NCBI GenBank assembly: GCA_009746045.1
Contig: RPFO01000072.1
Location: forward strand, 3,359,237-3,423,236
Reading direction: 5' to 3'
DNA: 64,000 bases
Origin: Mesostigma viride
Taxonomy: Eukaryota; Streptophyta; Mesostigmatophyceae; Mesostigmatales; Mesostigmataceae
The first letter of the stretch is position 1, and each line of letters starts with the position of its first letter. This document shows, piece after piece, positions 10,690-22,300 of this stretch. The position numbers and the translations under genes were made by a program. The notes beneath the pieces are model-generated. The model was given only the letters and a program-made list of their open reading frames with translations. It did not search any database and was not told the DNA's origin.

Positions 10690-10990
10690 GGGAGCTATCT
10701 AGCGTGCCTCCCGTGGGATTGCACACGCGGGCGCTTCCCCACTGGGGGGGGCTCGTTGTCCTCTATGACCTGGGCCCACTTGGCCTTGTCCATCATCTTC
10801 TTCCAAATCACGGAGAGGCCGAGGCCCCCCATGTCCTCTACTAGCTGTTCTTTGAAGGTGCGGGCCTTGCGGCGTCTAACATCACTGGGCCCAGCCCACG
10901 TCAGGAGGTGCCGGCCAGGCTGGGCTGGTCGCAGTCCTGCGGGGGGGCCACGTGAGGTGTCTACCTGATTGGTGCGAGCTAGGTGCCCTA
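10690..10990 (-). pseudogene. LINE reverse-transcriptase ORF, C-terminal remnant
   Basis: On the minus strand this encodes the extreme C terminus of the LINE polyprotein: LQLVGHLART, then a KARTFKEQLVEDMGG block and a KRPRVQ tail. The same block lies in the minus-strand copy at 33461-33800, and a related one at 28110-28490. Here it is fused directly behind the endonuclease with a frame change, so the reverse-transcriptase core has been deleted. Confidence 0.7.
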
Positions 10991-11965
10991 CTAGCTGCAG
11001 GCGGCGTTGCTTACGGCCAGGAAATCATCCCTGTGCGACATAGCGGCCTGCTCTTCTGCTGACATCTTGTCGGCATCCTTCAGCACAATCCGGAGCACTT
11101 TCAGATCTGGCTGAGGTGCCAGCTGTCGCGACGGTTTCACCCCAGGAAACCGCAATCTGATGCGAGCGAGCACGAGACGATGATCAGATTCCACCGTGCT
11201 GACAGAATCTTGCAGGACGCGAGCATCGACAACTGAGGGGCGCTGAGCCCGACGTACGCAGACATAATCAAGGCACACCACCCGATCCGACGGCCCAAAA
11301 AAGGTGGCCAGCTGCTCAGCGGGGCGTGCGAAAGAAGCATTGCATGCAACCAGCGCAGATTCTGCCAGCAGATTCGCAAATAAAGGCGTGTTACCGTTGG
11401 CTGTCGTGTTGGTTGGGGAATACTGAGCGCCCCCAGTGCCAACTGGCAGCGTGGCGTTGGCGTCGAGCAGCATAACCAGGAAGTGCCGAGCTGGGATGTT
11501 GGCCTCCTCCTCCTTGAGGGCGTCGAAGAAGGCCTCACGTTCCGCCTGAGCTCGACCCGCATGTGGTGCATATCCCACGATAACGGTTAGCGTGTGGTGT
11601 GAATGGCCCTCAGTGGCCGAAAAAGTGGCCACTAGCACACGCGGGGACCGCAGCACGATGGACTGGAGCTGCTCTGATGCTGCCGGCGAGCACAAGAGGC
11701 CCACACCACCTTGGCCCGGCGCGTCGCCGCCACCATAGTGGAACCGCCAGCCTGCACGCAGGTCGTCGACCAGCAGACCGTTGACCGCGTGCTGAGGGTC
11801 AACGGTGCGTCGGTGCTCCTGGACTCCAAGAACAGCGATCTTGTTGTCGGCGCACAGGGCGATCAGCTCGTCGACGCGTTGGCGTGCTGGGGTGCCGCCG
11901 CTCGTAGAAGGATCTGCAGGGAGGGTGCGCACGTTAAAACTAGCAACACCAAGAATGGGCCGTTG
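10991..11965 (-). pseudogene. LINE APE-type endonuclease domain
   Basis: The frame covers an endonuclease/exonuclease/phosphatase fold. It begins around FNVRTL (about 11940), then GVQEHR with the catalytic Glu, a Gly-rich GGVGLL, VIVGYAPH, DANA with catalytic Asp/Asn, LDYVCV and the terminal SDHRLV motif. These are the expected APE-type LINE nuclease signatures, which nick target DNA for target-primed reverse transcription. The domain itself looks intact. Upstream it runs into a G-rich microsatellite (11972-12062), and downstream the reverse transcriptase is deleted (junction near 10990), so the polyprotein is not functional. Confidence 0.8.
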
Positions 11966-11971
11966 CCCTAT

Positions 11972-12062
11972 TAGCGGGGGGTGGGGGTGGGGGTGGGGGT
12001 GGAGAAGGGTAGTGCTGGAGGTGGGGGTGGGGGTGGGGGGGGGGGAGGGGGAGGGTGGCGAT
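11972..12062. repeat. GGGGGT/GGGGGA G-rich microsatellite
   Basis: Runs of gggggtg and ggggga form potential G-quadruplex sequence. It lies inside the linker between ORF1 and the endonuclease of the minus-strand LINE, where it encodes a poly-Pro stretch. Confidence 0.75.
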
Positions 12063-12344
12063 TGGGGTTAATGCTTGTCAACGCATGGAGGCTTTCTTTC
12101 AGGACGGATATGCGTCGTCTCCGTCCTGGCTGGGGTCGCCGGCGTGTCGACTGGGCCTCATCCCGCTCAAGGCGGGCTAGGAGGCGTGTAAGGCTGGTAA
12201 ATTGGCGGGAAGGTTGACCGTGGCGTGCCTGGCGACCTTGCATCCTGATCATGCTCGCACGGTGCGACATGAGGATGGAAAGGGGCTTGTTTATAAAGGC
12301 TGTGCCCAAAGCCTATTGTACCGCGAGGCCGCGAGGGTGTGCCC

Positions 12345-13679
12345 TTACCGGGCGCCATCCATACCCGGGACGTGCGTAGACGATGATGACGCAGCTGGGG
12401 CGGGCCTGGGACGGCCCGACTTGTGCCGCTTGTTCGGCGCCTGCACCTCCGTGCGCTGGCCGTTGATGAATAGCACGGGGGTGTCGTGGACGAGGCGGAC
12501 GTAGACCTTCTTGAGCTCCTGCTTGGCCTTGGTCGCCACGTCGCTGCCCAGCAGACCATTCTTGATGACTAGCTGGGCCGGTGAGAGGAGGTCGTCGAGG
12601 CTCGGCGCGTTCTTCCCGCCTAGGAGCTTGCGGGCCTGGAGTACCTTCACCTTGCTGGCCACATTCGCAAAGGTCACCCGGATGGGGCCAGGCTGGCCCG
12701 CCATCCAGGCTGCCGACTCAATGCGGATGCGTTCGTTGCCCAGTTGCAGCCTGCCCACGATGAGGCTGTGGTACAGGCGTTGCGCTAGCATCAGGTCCGT
12801 TTCAGGCTGCTGTGCGACCTGGAAATACCGGACCACTATACTGCGTGAGCGCAGGTCCTCCTCGACCGCAGTCTTGTGGGCTGCAGCCCCCCTGCGTGCT
12901 GCATCTTCCATCAGGTTGGCAATGTCCGTCTGTTTTACCACGTTAGCATAGCTGGTGGGTGCAGGGGCTGCTGGCTGGGGAGGTGTGGCCAGGGCGGCTT
13001 TGACCTCGGCACTGGATTGAAGCGCAGCAGTGTCTTGACGGATAGCAGTGGACAAGGCGCCGAGTTGGGCAGCCATGTCTGCGACTTCCTTATTGAGCTT
13101 GTGCAGGTCTGCTTCCGGGGAAGCAGCATCAGGGGTGTTGGCGGTGCCGTGCTCGGCTTCCTTGAAAGCGGCAAAGAGTGCCCGGAGGCAGGGGGCCTGC
13201 GCGTGGCTCAGGAAAACAGAAAGTCGAAGCTCTGGCTCGTCCATTTCGGCAAGCTGGTCCGTAGAAATGGTATCGCCAGACGTGGGAAAATAGAGTGGAA
13301 TGTCATTGGCTTTCAGGTGGTGCAGGATAGCCTGCGCCTCCTCGGCGGTAAGCGAAAAGAACCGGGGCTCGGCGACAACCTTGCCAGGCATGAAGGATGC
13401 TGGGTCGAACTCAGCGTCGTCGTCGTCGGCGTCGTCGTCGTCCTCGTCAATGGGGGTGGCCTCGCTGGGTTGAGAAGACGATGGCAAAGGGACCTGGCGG
13501 TCCATCTCGTCGGCTGGGGTGACGCAAAGCCGCTTGGAGGAGGCGGTAATGGCTGCCTCGCTGGCCCGGGGCTGCGTTGCTATGGTTTCCGCATCTGCAA
13601 TTAGTTGCGTAATCGTGTTGGGCGCTGAAGCCTCCCCCTCGGAGAGAGTATGGGAGGCGGTTGACGGAGTTTCTGCCAT
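12345..13679 (-). CDS. LINE ORF1 protein
   Basis: A 444-residue open frame from the ATG at 13679. It has an acidic Asp-rich N-terminal part (around residues 75-95), an Ala-rich coiled-coil-like middle with LHKLNKEVADMAAQLGALS, and a C-terminal half (about 230-420) with IVVRYF, GPIRVTFANV and KKVYVRLVHDTPVLFINGQR. That arrangement fits the RNA-binding (RRM/CTD-like) part of LINE ORF1 proteins, which coat the element RNA. The C terminus is basic (NKRHKSGRPRP). It lies just upstream of the endonuclease on the same strand, in normal LINE order. The short ORF1-only elements at 27690, 28800, 32500 and 33860 encode shorter relatives with the same VLLTF-to-LDDDLT region. The frame is intact although the rest of the element is dead. 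Confidence 0.75.
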   Translation of the reverse strand: MAETPSTASHTLSEGEASAPNTITQLIADAETIATQPRASEAAITASSKRLCVTPADEMDRQVPLPSSSQPSEATPIDEDDDDADDDDAEFDPASFMPGKVVAEPRFFSLTAEEAQAILHHLKANDIPLYFPTSGDTISTDQLAEMDEPELRLSVFLSHAQAPCLRALFAAFKEAEHGTANTPDAASPEADLHKLNKEVADMAAQLGALSTAIRQDTAALQSSAEVKAALATPPQPAAPAPTSYANVVKQTDIANLMEDAARRGAAAHKTAVEEDLRSRSIVVRYFQVAQQPETDLMLAQRLYHSLIVGRLQLGNERIRIESAAWMAGQPGPIRVTFANVASKVKVLQARKLLGGKNAPSLDDLLSPAQLVIKNGLLGSDVATKAKQELKKVYVRLVHDTPVLFINGQRTEVQAPNKRHKSGRPRPAPAASSSSTHVPGMDGAR

Positions 13680-13870
13680 AGCTGGTTCCGGAAAATACGA
13701 ACCCTGCCTGTGCTGCGTTTTGTTGATATTGCGCTAAATCTTGGGCGATGGCGGCTGAAAATTATATCATCGTGTTCGTCATCAAAAGACGCTTCTACTG
13801 CAATTTACCCGACCAAATTTCATGCCCGGATGTAAAAGTTATGAGCATTCTCGGCATCCATAGCTCGCCA

Positions 13871-16336
13871 AGGTGCTGTGGCATGCCTTGGCGCCAAGGG
13901 GCATCTATGGGCCTGTCTAGTGTAGGATAGAAAGGCATATGTACTGCTGGCCAGCCGTCACCCATTGTTGGCCAGAGTTTACGTAAGTTAAACCTAACTT
14001 ACTGATGTGTGACGGGCAGCCCAATCGGTTACAACCTGATGTGGTCAGTCCTAACATGACGACTACAGTCCCGGTACTGAGGTACCGGCTCACCACGTAC
14101 TGCATATTATTATTACGGCAGCCGGCCACGTGTACATGCCATAGCTGATAGCTACTCTAGGCCAGACATGGAGTGCAACCGAACATGTCCGGACGGATAG
14201 TGGGGTGTAGGCAATTGTATTTTGGGCTACCGCGGTGTTAATTTGGGTGGTGCGGGGGACTTAGTTGCGAGTGCATGACCTCGTTGTGGGGCGGGTCCGT
14301 CCGTCAGCACTCAGCAGTGGATGGGGTGGGGGTGCCGGGGTTACAGATACTTGGTATGTAGGAGGCCGGTGCATGGCCATGCAGGCGGCGGTATATCGGA
14401 CCCGGCGGTGGGCCGGGCGGCCGGGCCGGGCGAGCCGGCCAACTGCCGACGGAGCGCCGGCCGGGCAGACGGGTCCGCGGGCCACAATTCCGTCACCAGC
14501 GGGCGGGGCCAGCGGGTGGGGACGACGGGATTGGCCCCGGGCGCGCCCACGGGTGCGCCAGCACTTCGCAGGGCGGGCCACAGCGGGGCCCGCGGGCGGG
14601 CCAGCCCGGCGCTTCCGGCGGGAGGGCCGCGGGCGGCCGGACCCTGTTTTGGTTTGGGCGAAGCCAGCGGGTCACTCGACGTCGTAGAGTTCTGAATTGT
14701 GAAACCAGGAATGTCGCCAAGTGGAGAGACCGGGTTGAAAATCACTTTAAAAATCCAGTCTTGCAGCAGAAGAGATTTGCACACTTGGCACACGGAATGT
14801 AGGTCAGGATTTGTCTGCTGATGAGATCAGTTGTTGGATTTCGCGGGCTCTTACAACTGTCAGTGTTGTTGTTGTTGTTGTTCTTGCCCACGCCGCACAA
14901 CTGTCAGTGTTGGGAAAATGGCAAGTGGGCTATGCAGATACGGTCGGTACGTCATGAAACTTGACATTCGGAGAGCCATGGGCCTATCGTATAAGCGCCG
15001 TACGGCAACTGTGAAATCGCACGCGACTGCCGCAAGCTTTCAACGCCAATTTACGGACGCCGAGCAGGCACTGGCCAGCTTGTCATCGCAAGGATCGCAA
15101 GGACTGCACAGTACAAATGCTGACTCGCTTGACTCTGTTTGCATTGTAGATATCTGATCATGGCACTGTCAGGGCCCTAATTATCTTTGCGCGCTGCGCC
15201 AGGTTCCCGATGACAAATCAGGAGCCGTCTCTTTCCGTCTCGCCCGGCGATCCGCCTGCTGAGCGATATATGCTCAGAAATGACGTGGTGCAGGCCAACA
15301 CGTACGATGTACTAGTATATGGCGTCAGCTGCTATCTCTAACTTGCGAGTACAGCCCCATCTCGGCTGGCGTTTTGTAAAAAGGGCAGCCCTTTTCTGGT
15401 CAAAAGTTCTACCCGCTCGAATCTTTTCTAATTTCGGGGGCAAACCAGCCCCCCGTGCCCCTTTCGGACACCTCACCCGCCGAAGGGACAAGAGTGGGGG
15501 GCACGCGCGGTCGGTTGCCTTGCTGGCGAGCAGGGGGCAGCTCTGCTGCCGTGGACCCGAGCGCGCTCTGCACCGGGCGGGAACCGCGAGCACAGGGGTT
15601 TTAATTTGTGCAGGCTCGGCCATCAGCCACCATCACCGCGACCCCAGCCCCCCGAGGCAATTGTATATAATTTCTTTACTGTACATATATTAGCCTGCTC
15701 TGAACGTCGTCCCCTGCGAGGCTGTCCTTCGAGGCTACCGCGTGCATGCTGGATCCCCGAATCGACCATTATTTTTCCAGCTGACACTCCTGTAAATTGT
15801 AAATAGTTCGCTTGCGCCTCGTTGACGCCTGCTTCGCGTCTTTTTGGTGAGTGATATAAAGTTTTCAACTATTGAGCCGAATTCCCGTCGTGGTTGTGGG
15901 CGGGTCGATTCGAGACACATTAATTGCAGTTATGCGCACACGTGCGCATAATTGTGGGGCACCCGAGGGAATTAATTGCAAGGTGCATTCGTTCTGTTAG
16001 GAATCTGTGCCACTTTCATGCGAACGGACCATTGCTGGCAGAAGTTCCATAAGCGTTCTTTGGTGTTTGCTGTTTTTACATAAGGGATCTTTCGAGCGAT
16101 GAATTATCCTTTTGTGCCTGGGCGATGACTGCGTCAATTGCGCAATACGCTGTTGCCGTCTAGCTTTAATTCGGCCTGGGAATCGTGACTTGCGGAAGTC
16201 ATCTTACTTGGGTTCGCCGGGTTTTCGACCAGTTTCGACCAGTTTCGGTTGCCTTGGACCCAGCAAAGTGCCTTCTTTGGTGCGATCTTAACCTCCCCTT
16301 CATATTCGTGCACAATTGATTTCGGCGTGCAGAAAT
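13871..16336. other. Intergenic region upstream of clpC; no gene supported
   Basis: It contains very GC-rich sequence at 14400-14660, a GTT microsatellite at 14864-14882 within a repeated caactgtcagtgtt phrase, and a hairpin with 10-bp arms (ttatgcgcac/gtgcgcataa) at 15933-15954. There is also a duplicated tttcgaccag at about 16224-16244. Frames at 14265-14695, 14831-15157 and 15319-15693 have no recognisable motifs. The clpC promoter must lie in the right part. A TATA-like ttgtatataatt at 15660 is too remote to assign. Confidence 0.5.
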
Positions 16337-19300
16337 ATGGCGACGTCTCTGTTGGCGAGCCCTGTTAGCGGTTTGGCATCTGTACGAGCAATCCCAACAT
16401 GCAATCCTGTCGGGCCTTCATGCCGACAATCCCTCGTGCCTTCCAGTGTCGAAGCCGGCCTTGGTGCCCCCCATCGCGGCTCCCGGCCGTCGGGGACCCG
16501 TAACATGCTCGAGGTGGTGTCCGGCGACAGGGGCCGGTTGCAGTCTGCAATTCACACTCCTGCGTTGGGTCTCCAGGGCCGGGTTCAACGAGGCCGATCT
16601 GGTTACCGTCTGGTCACAAAGGCTGTGTTCGAGCGGTTTACAGAGGTAATTACGCCTGTTGCACTTGACAGTTTGCTGTCACCATTTTATTATACAGCCT
16701 TCTCCACTTCTGAGCTTGCCAAATCAATTTGCAAGTGCGTCCAAGATCCCTGAAACTCTGTCCATGTGATGGTCACAGAATTTCCTCTTGAGTGACTCTA
16801 CTTGGCCCAGTCTTGTTTCAGGGTGCCCGTTGATGGTTCCAGCTGTGTTCGTTCTCGAAATTCAAAAATGGGGTTAAGAAATGGAGCTGATATTTGCCGT
16901 TGGATAGCTTGATTTGTGCTCACCTGTAGGCAGACTTGGGGGCTCAGAGCTTGTAACAGGAACCCTGTACCACAACCCTAGCTACGACTTCGCAAGGCAA
17001 CCTCCTCGGATTTTGAAAAGTGTGAGCCTTCCCAGTGAGTTGCCACCCATCGCATCCAGCCCCTTTTTGAGGAGAGTGGGGTTTATTCTTACATTCATGA
17101 AAAAAGCACGTGACAAACAGGTCATGAGATTGCATTTTACTGCTCGCTCTGTGAGCCCTCGTGCTTGGTGCCACGTACCAAGCACATGTGCCTGGTTTCA
17201 GGTGCTTGCTCACGCACATGGTTTCCCCTGGGTCCCCCTCACCCCCTGCCCCCTTGGTCACTTTTTTCCTGTGGTTCCATTCCTTTTAATTGCTTTGTCC
17301 AACAATCCAAGTAATGATGAACCCGTCGCAGTAACTGGGATAGTAATTACGACATGGCAATCGAAACCAAACCACTCACCGACACAACAACAGTGCTCAT
17401 GGACGGATCCTGACCACCCGCCTTTGTCAAATTAAACAAAACCGCCTGCCCTTCGACAAAACCACTCACTGTGCCACCACCACTGCCACCACACAACGAA
17501 AACAACAACAGCGCGCCATCCGCGCAGTGGTGCTCTGCCAGCAAGAGACCAACGATATGCGCCACCTGTCCGTTGGCCTGGAGGCCTTCCTGCTCGGTCT
17601 CATCGCCGAGAGCCACCTGGCCAACGACGATTGGCACAAGGGGCGCCGCGAGTTCCTGGGCTCCGGCATCACGATCGAGACCGCCCGCGCGGTCGTCTAC
17701 GCGCTCGTGGGGAGGGGGAAGGAGTTTGGCCCAGGCACGCCGCCCGCGTGGCGGGAGACCTCGGATGTCCCCTTCTCGATCGAGTGCAAGCGTGTGTTTG
17801 AGATTGCGCTGGAGGAGAGCCGGCGCCTCGGTCACAACTACATTGCCCCAGAGCACCTGTTCCTGGCGCTCATGATCGTGGATGACGGCAGCGTGGCTAA
17901 AGTCCTGGACAGGTGAGGGCATTTATTTCTGCTGTTCCCGTGCACATGAGTGGGGCAACTTGTGGGCCATTTGGCATTTTTTTTAAAAGTTCTGGACAGG
18001 TGAGGGGATCTTTTGTATTCGTTGTTCGAAGTGCTGGTCCTCTATTAAGGAGACAACCAGCGCAGGCCAGAAATCAGGAGAATCCGGAGCATGGTAGCTC
18101 TTCTATGAGTGAAGTGCTGGTTGCTTGATGGAAGTGCTGGTATTCTTTGACTGAGCTGTGGGACAAGCAAGGCCATCAGCAGTGATGTTTCAGGGCAAGC
18201 GAGGGGGCGCTTAGGCCATTGCATTGATGACATGTTCGTGGCTGATTATCTATCTCGTTCTCCCTGGCCGGTACCTGAGACTCGAGACTTTGCTCTCCTG
18301 GTATCTATGATAATTGTTAGTAATTTATCTCCTGGTATCTATGATAATTGTTAGTAATTTATTTGACAGTGCCTCAATCCATTCTCTGTTCCCACCTTCC
18401 CTCTGCCATCCCCAGCCTGAACGTGAACGTCGAAGAGATGCAGCGCGAGGCGCTGGCGGCGCTGGTCAAGAATGAGGAGGGAGAGCGCACATGGGCCAGT
18501 GGCCGCGCAGGTGTCGCTATGGAGGCTGTGGGCAGCGGGGCAGCCAAGCCAAAGGGTTAGTGGGGTGCTGTCACTTACCGTTCAATCACCGTGGTGGTAC
18601 CAAGCCTTAGGGCTAGTGGAGAGGTGGCCACATTGGTCACTGTACAATTTGGTCACTGAAGTGATGGTGGATTGTTCAATGTAGCGCGGTCCACCCCATG
18701 GGTTATGGGGTGGTGCATGCGGTGACGGTCGCGAGGATATTTTGTTCACTGTAGCAGGGCCAAGCCTACATCTGGTGTCGAGTGGGGAGTTGGAACTAAG
18801 GGTTTGTGGGGTGCTGGTGCTGTTCAATGTAGTATCAAGAGTTTTTTTTTTACTCGAGTATTACTGCTCACTCCATCGGCAGCTGGAGGTTGCCCTTCTT
18901 CGCTGCGCTGATGAGGTCCGTGCATGTCTTGTGCTGGCTGTATGTCTGCCCCCCCCCTTGTCCCCCCCCCCCCTCTCAATGTCCTCCTTCGCCCTCCCCC
19001 CCCCCCCTCCTTATGCCCTGTCACCCCACCACCCTATGTCCTGCCACCCCACCTGCCCGGTTCCATCCCCCGGAAACCACCGCCCAGAGAGCACAGGCGT
19101 GCTGGCAGATTTTTGCTTGGACCTGACAGCCCGTGCGCGCGAGGGCAAGATTGACCCCGTCATCGGACGCGCGGTGGAGGTCGGGCGCGTGATAGAGATT
19201 CTGGCACGCCGCACCAAGAACAACCCGGTAGGTGACCATGGTGTAATGTAGAACATCCTGTAGATAAGGCATTAGAATGAGTAGTAAATAGTATTAAAGT

Positions 19301-22300
19301 TTATAATCACCCGTGATAGGAACAACCGGATGGGTGTCAAAAGGGCTTAAAAGACGTGATAAAGAGGCTGGTCGGTTCACGGGCAGGTTTTGTGTAATGT
19401 GGCATAGTGTGCATGCATCACTCACAAAACATGTCAGGAATAATGCAACAAACCGATCTGGGCGCTAAAGCATGGACGCTACATGCATGCTGTAGCCAGG
19501 GCAAGAGAAAGGAAAGTAGAGAAAGTACTGGCCTGTCTTCCTGTGGTGCAATTACGGCTTTTATGTGGCATCGACGCTAGCCAGCCCCCCCCCCCCCCCC
19601 CCCCCATCGCCCAACACACACACCGTTTTTTGGAGCCCAGACTGTCATGACAACGAAATTGACTTTATCCCGCCTGAACCTAATGGCACCGCACCCTGCA
19701 GGTGCTCCTGGGTGAGCCGGGAGTGGGCAAGACAGCCATTGCGGAAGGCCTTGCGCGGGAGATTGTGATGGGGAAGGTGCCCGAGTTCCTGCTGGTGAGG
19801 ATTGATGGCGGGCACTACAGTGTATGATAGTTTAGTGTGGAGTTCAGTCAGGGGTTGTGGGAGAACTCGTATTCCATAAAACCCCTCAGGTTCTGGGACA
19901 GGCCTTTCTACAGGGCTATCGTGGGTTAGCATGCAACCTACCTTACACCCTTTATCATGGCCGAGCATACAGACGTATTGGATAGTTCGGATGACGGGGA
20001 TTTGCTATCTGCGACTACAGACCTGGGCAAGTATCTCTGCTTGCCTTTGCGGGTGAAGTATCTGATAGAAAATTACCCTATCGGGTTCTCTGCTGCATGC
20101 CTTTTCACACACTTGGTAGAGAACCACGTGTTGGTGTTTGTACAGGAGATCAGGATGGGACAGTGCCTTAGGTCCTCGTGCCTAATCAGTTAATCCTTCG
20201 CTCTGCTGCGCTCCGGTGCATGCCCCTTTGTCGCGGTGGTGTTTGCGCTTCAATGGTGGTCTCCAAGAACATGATTTTATGTGCCTTATTGTATGGTATC
20301 ATTCTGTTCTTCGTTGCTGCTGGTTTCCCTCTCGCTGTCCCTCCCTATCTCATACATGCCGCTATGGCCAGCCCACAGTTGATCTGTTGTTCTTTTGTGG
20401 TGGTCACTATAGGCTGTTCTGTTCTCTTCCCCCCCAGTACCCAGTTTGTCCAGGGAATTATCACCCACGCTGTGCCATGAACTGGCACCCTCCCCCTTCC
20501 TGCGCTCTCCCCTCTTCCTTCCAAGAAACACTTGTTTATAGTCCCCCCACCTCATTCTCACTATCCCGCCACTTCACTTCCTTTCCCCTCCAAATGGCTC
20601 CTGTCTTCCCCCCATAAACTCGGCAGTGATCCCTCCCACTTTGAATCACTACTATCCTCCTCCCATAACCTTGCTGTAACCTTCCTCATGCCTTTCCCCT
20701 CCCTCCTTTCCCCCCTCCCCAGAACAAGCGAGTGCTATCGCTTGACGTCGGCGGCCTGATCGCGGGCGCCAAGGAGCGCGGTGAGCTGGAGAAGCGGCTG
20801 ACCGAGATCATTGCGGAGCTCAAGGCCTCCGGTGATGTCATCCTCGTGATCGATGAGGTCCACACCATCGTTGGGTCCGGGACCGTTGGCCGCGGCGGGA
20901 TGGACATCGCTAACATCATGAAACCCGCTCTTGCTCGCGGGGGCCTCCAATGCATCGGCGCAACCACGCTGGACGACTACCGGAAGTACATGGAGAAGGA
21001 CCCCGCACTCCAGCGGAGGTTCCAGCCGGTCAGCGTGCGCGCCCCGTCAACCGACGAGGCCATCGCAATTCTCATGGGCCTCAAGGGACGGTACGAGCGG
21101 CACCACAAGTGCACGATCTCAGATGAGGCCGTCGTGGCCGCCGTCATGCTCTCCGACCGCTACATCGCTGACAGGTTCCTGCCGGACAAGGCCATCGACG
21201 TAATGGATGAGGCCGGCAGCCGCATCGCCATGCGTGTGTACGGACGCCGCAGCGCAAAGGCGGGCCTTGGCCTGGCCCGCGCGCACCGCCGGTCGGCCAG
21301 GCAGGTCCCCAACGTGGAGGATGATATGACCAACGGGGTCATGCCGATCCGACCCGAGGTACCAGAGCCCGCTGCGCTGGGGGCCGGGGAGGAGGTCGTC
21401 ACTGGCGACGAGGAGGCCATGCGGGACGCTGCGCTGGGGGGCGGGGGGATCGGGGAGTACCTCAGGGACTCCCTGGTCCACCAGGTGCACGCAGTGCGCG
21501 CGCTCAAGGACGATGCGGCAGCGGCCAACGACTTTGTCTCGGCACAGGAGCACGCGGCTAAGGAGGCCGAGCTTATCGCGATGCTGCAGACGATGGGATT
21601 AGCGGCCGAGGGCGGGAAGCTGCATGTCAAGTCGCAGCCGCATGAGTCGTCGTCCTACGAGGGCCCGTCGTCGCCCTCGACGCTGGCCACGCTGGCGTCG
21701 ATGTCCTACCGGGAGTCAGTGCTCTCTTCCGAGGAGGCGAGGACCGGGAAGGAGAGTGGAATGTCCGATGGCTCGGCAGCAGGGGCCCACCAGCTAGATT
21801 CTCACGTGGGCGTGGACACGATCGAGCTCATCGTGGCGCAGTGGACGGGCATCCCTATTGAGCGTCTCTCCTTGGACGACAAGTCCCGACTGCTGAACCT
21901 CGAGTCGACGCTCCAGCGGCGGCTCGTGGGCCAGGACGACGCAGTCCGTGCGATCTCTCGTGCGCTCTGCCGGGCAAGGGTCGGGCTCAAGGACCCCGAC
22001 CGCCCGGTGGCCACGATGCTGTTCTGCGGGCCCACGGGGGTGGGCAAGACAGAGCTGTGCAAGGCGCTCGCGCAGGAGTACTTTGGGTCGCCGGATGCGA
22101 TGGTCCGGCTGGACATGTCGGAATACATGGAGCGGCACACGGTGTCAAAGCTGATCGGGTCGCCCCCGGGGTATGTCGGGTTCGGGGACGGGGGCACGCT
22201 CACGGAGGCGGTCCGCCGGCGCCCATTCTGCATCGTGCTTCTGGACGAGATCGAGAAGGCTCACCCAGATGTGTTCAACATCCTGCTGCAGGTGGGTGGA

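Larger units (their letters stand above)
1218..13870 (-). mobile_element. Minus-strand LINE split by a nested DNA transposon
   Basis: The 3' tail is the TTAA microsatellite at 1218-1239, followed on the minus strand by the conserved 3' hairpin at 1247-1260 and a short UTR up to 1319. The element is then interrupted by the insertion 1320-10602 and resumes at 10603 with the rest of the 3' UTR, a remnant of the reverse-transcriptase C terminus, an APE-type endonuclease (to about 11965) and ORF1 (13679 to 12345). The continuity is shown by the copy at 33259-33822, which has the same UTR order without an insertion. The 5' end is estimated near 13870, because 13740-13870 resembles the leader of the ORF1 elements at 28640 and 40990. 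The central reverse transcriptase is missing, so the copy is dead. Confidence 0.75.

Noticed and set aside
12876..13604. 242-residue frame antisense to LINE ORF1
   Set aside because: Gly/Arg-rich shadow of the ORF1 coding strand with no motif.
14265..15693. Open frames upstream of clpC
   Set aside because: GC-rich composition, no motif, overlapping frames on both strands.
18940..19020. Poly-C runs in clpC introns (also 19585, 20700, 22806, 23292) as regulatory elements
   Set aside because: They are pyrimidine tracts near acceptor sites or simple homopolymers, prone to length error; no further claim is justified.
21119..21630. Antisense frames within clpC exon 6
   Set aside because: Shadows of a well-supported coding exon.
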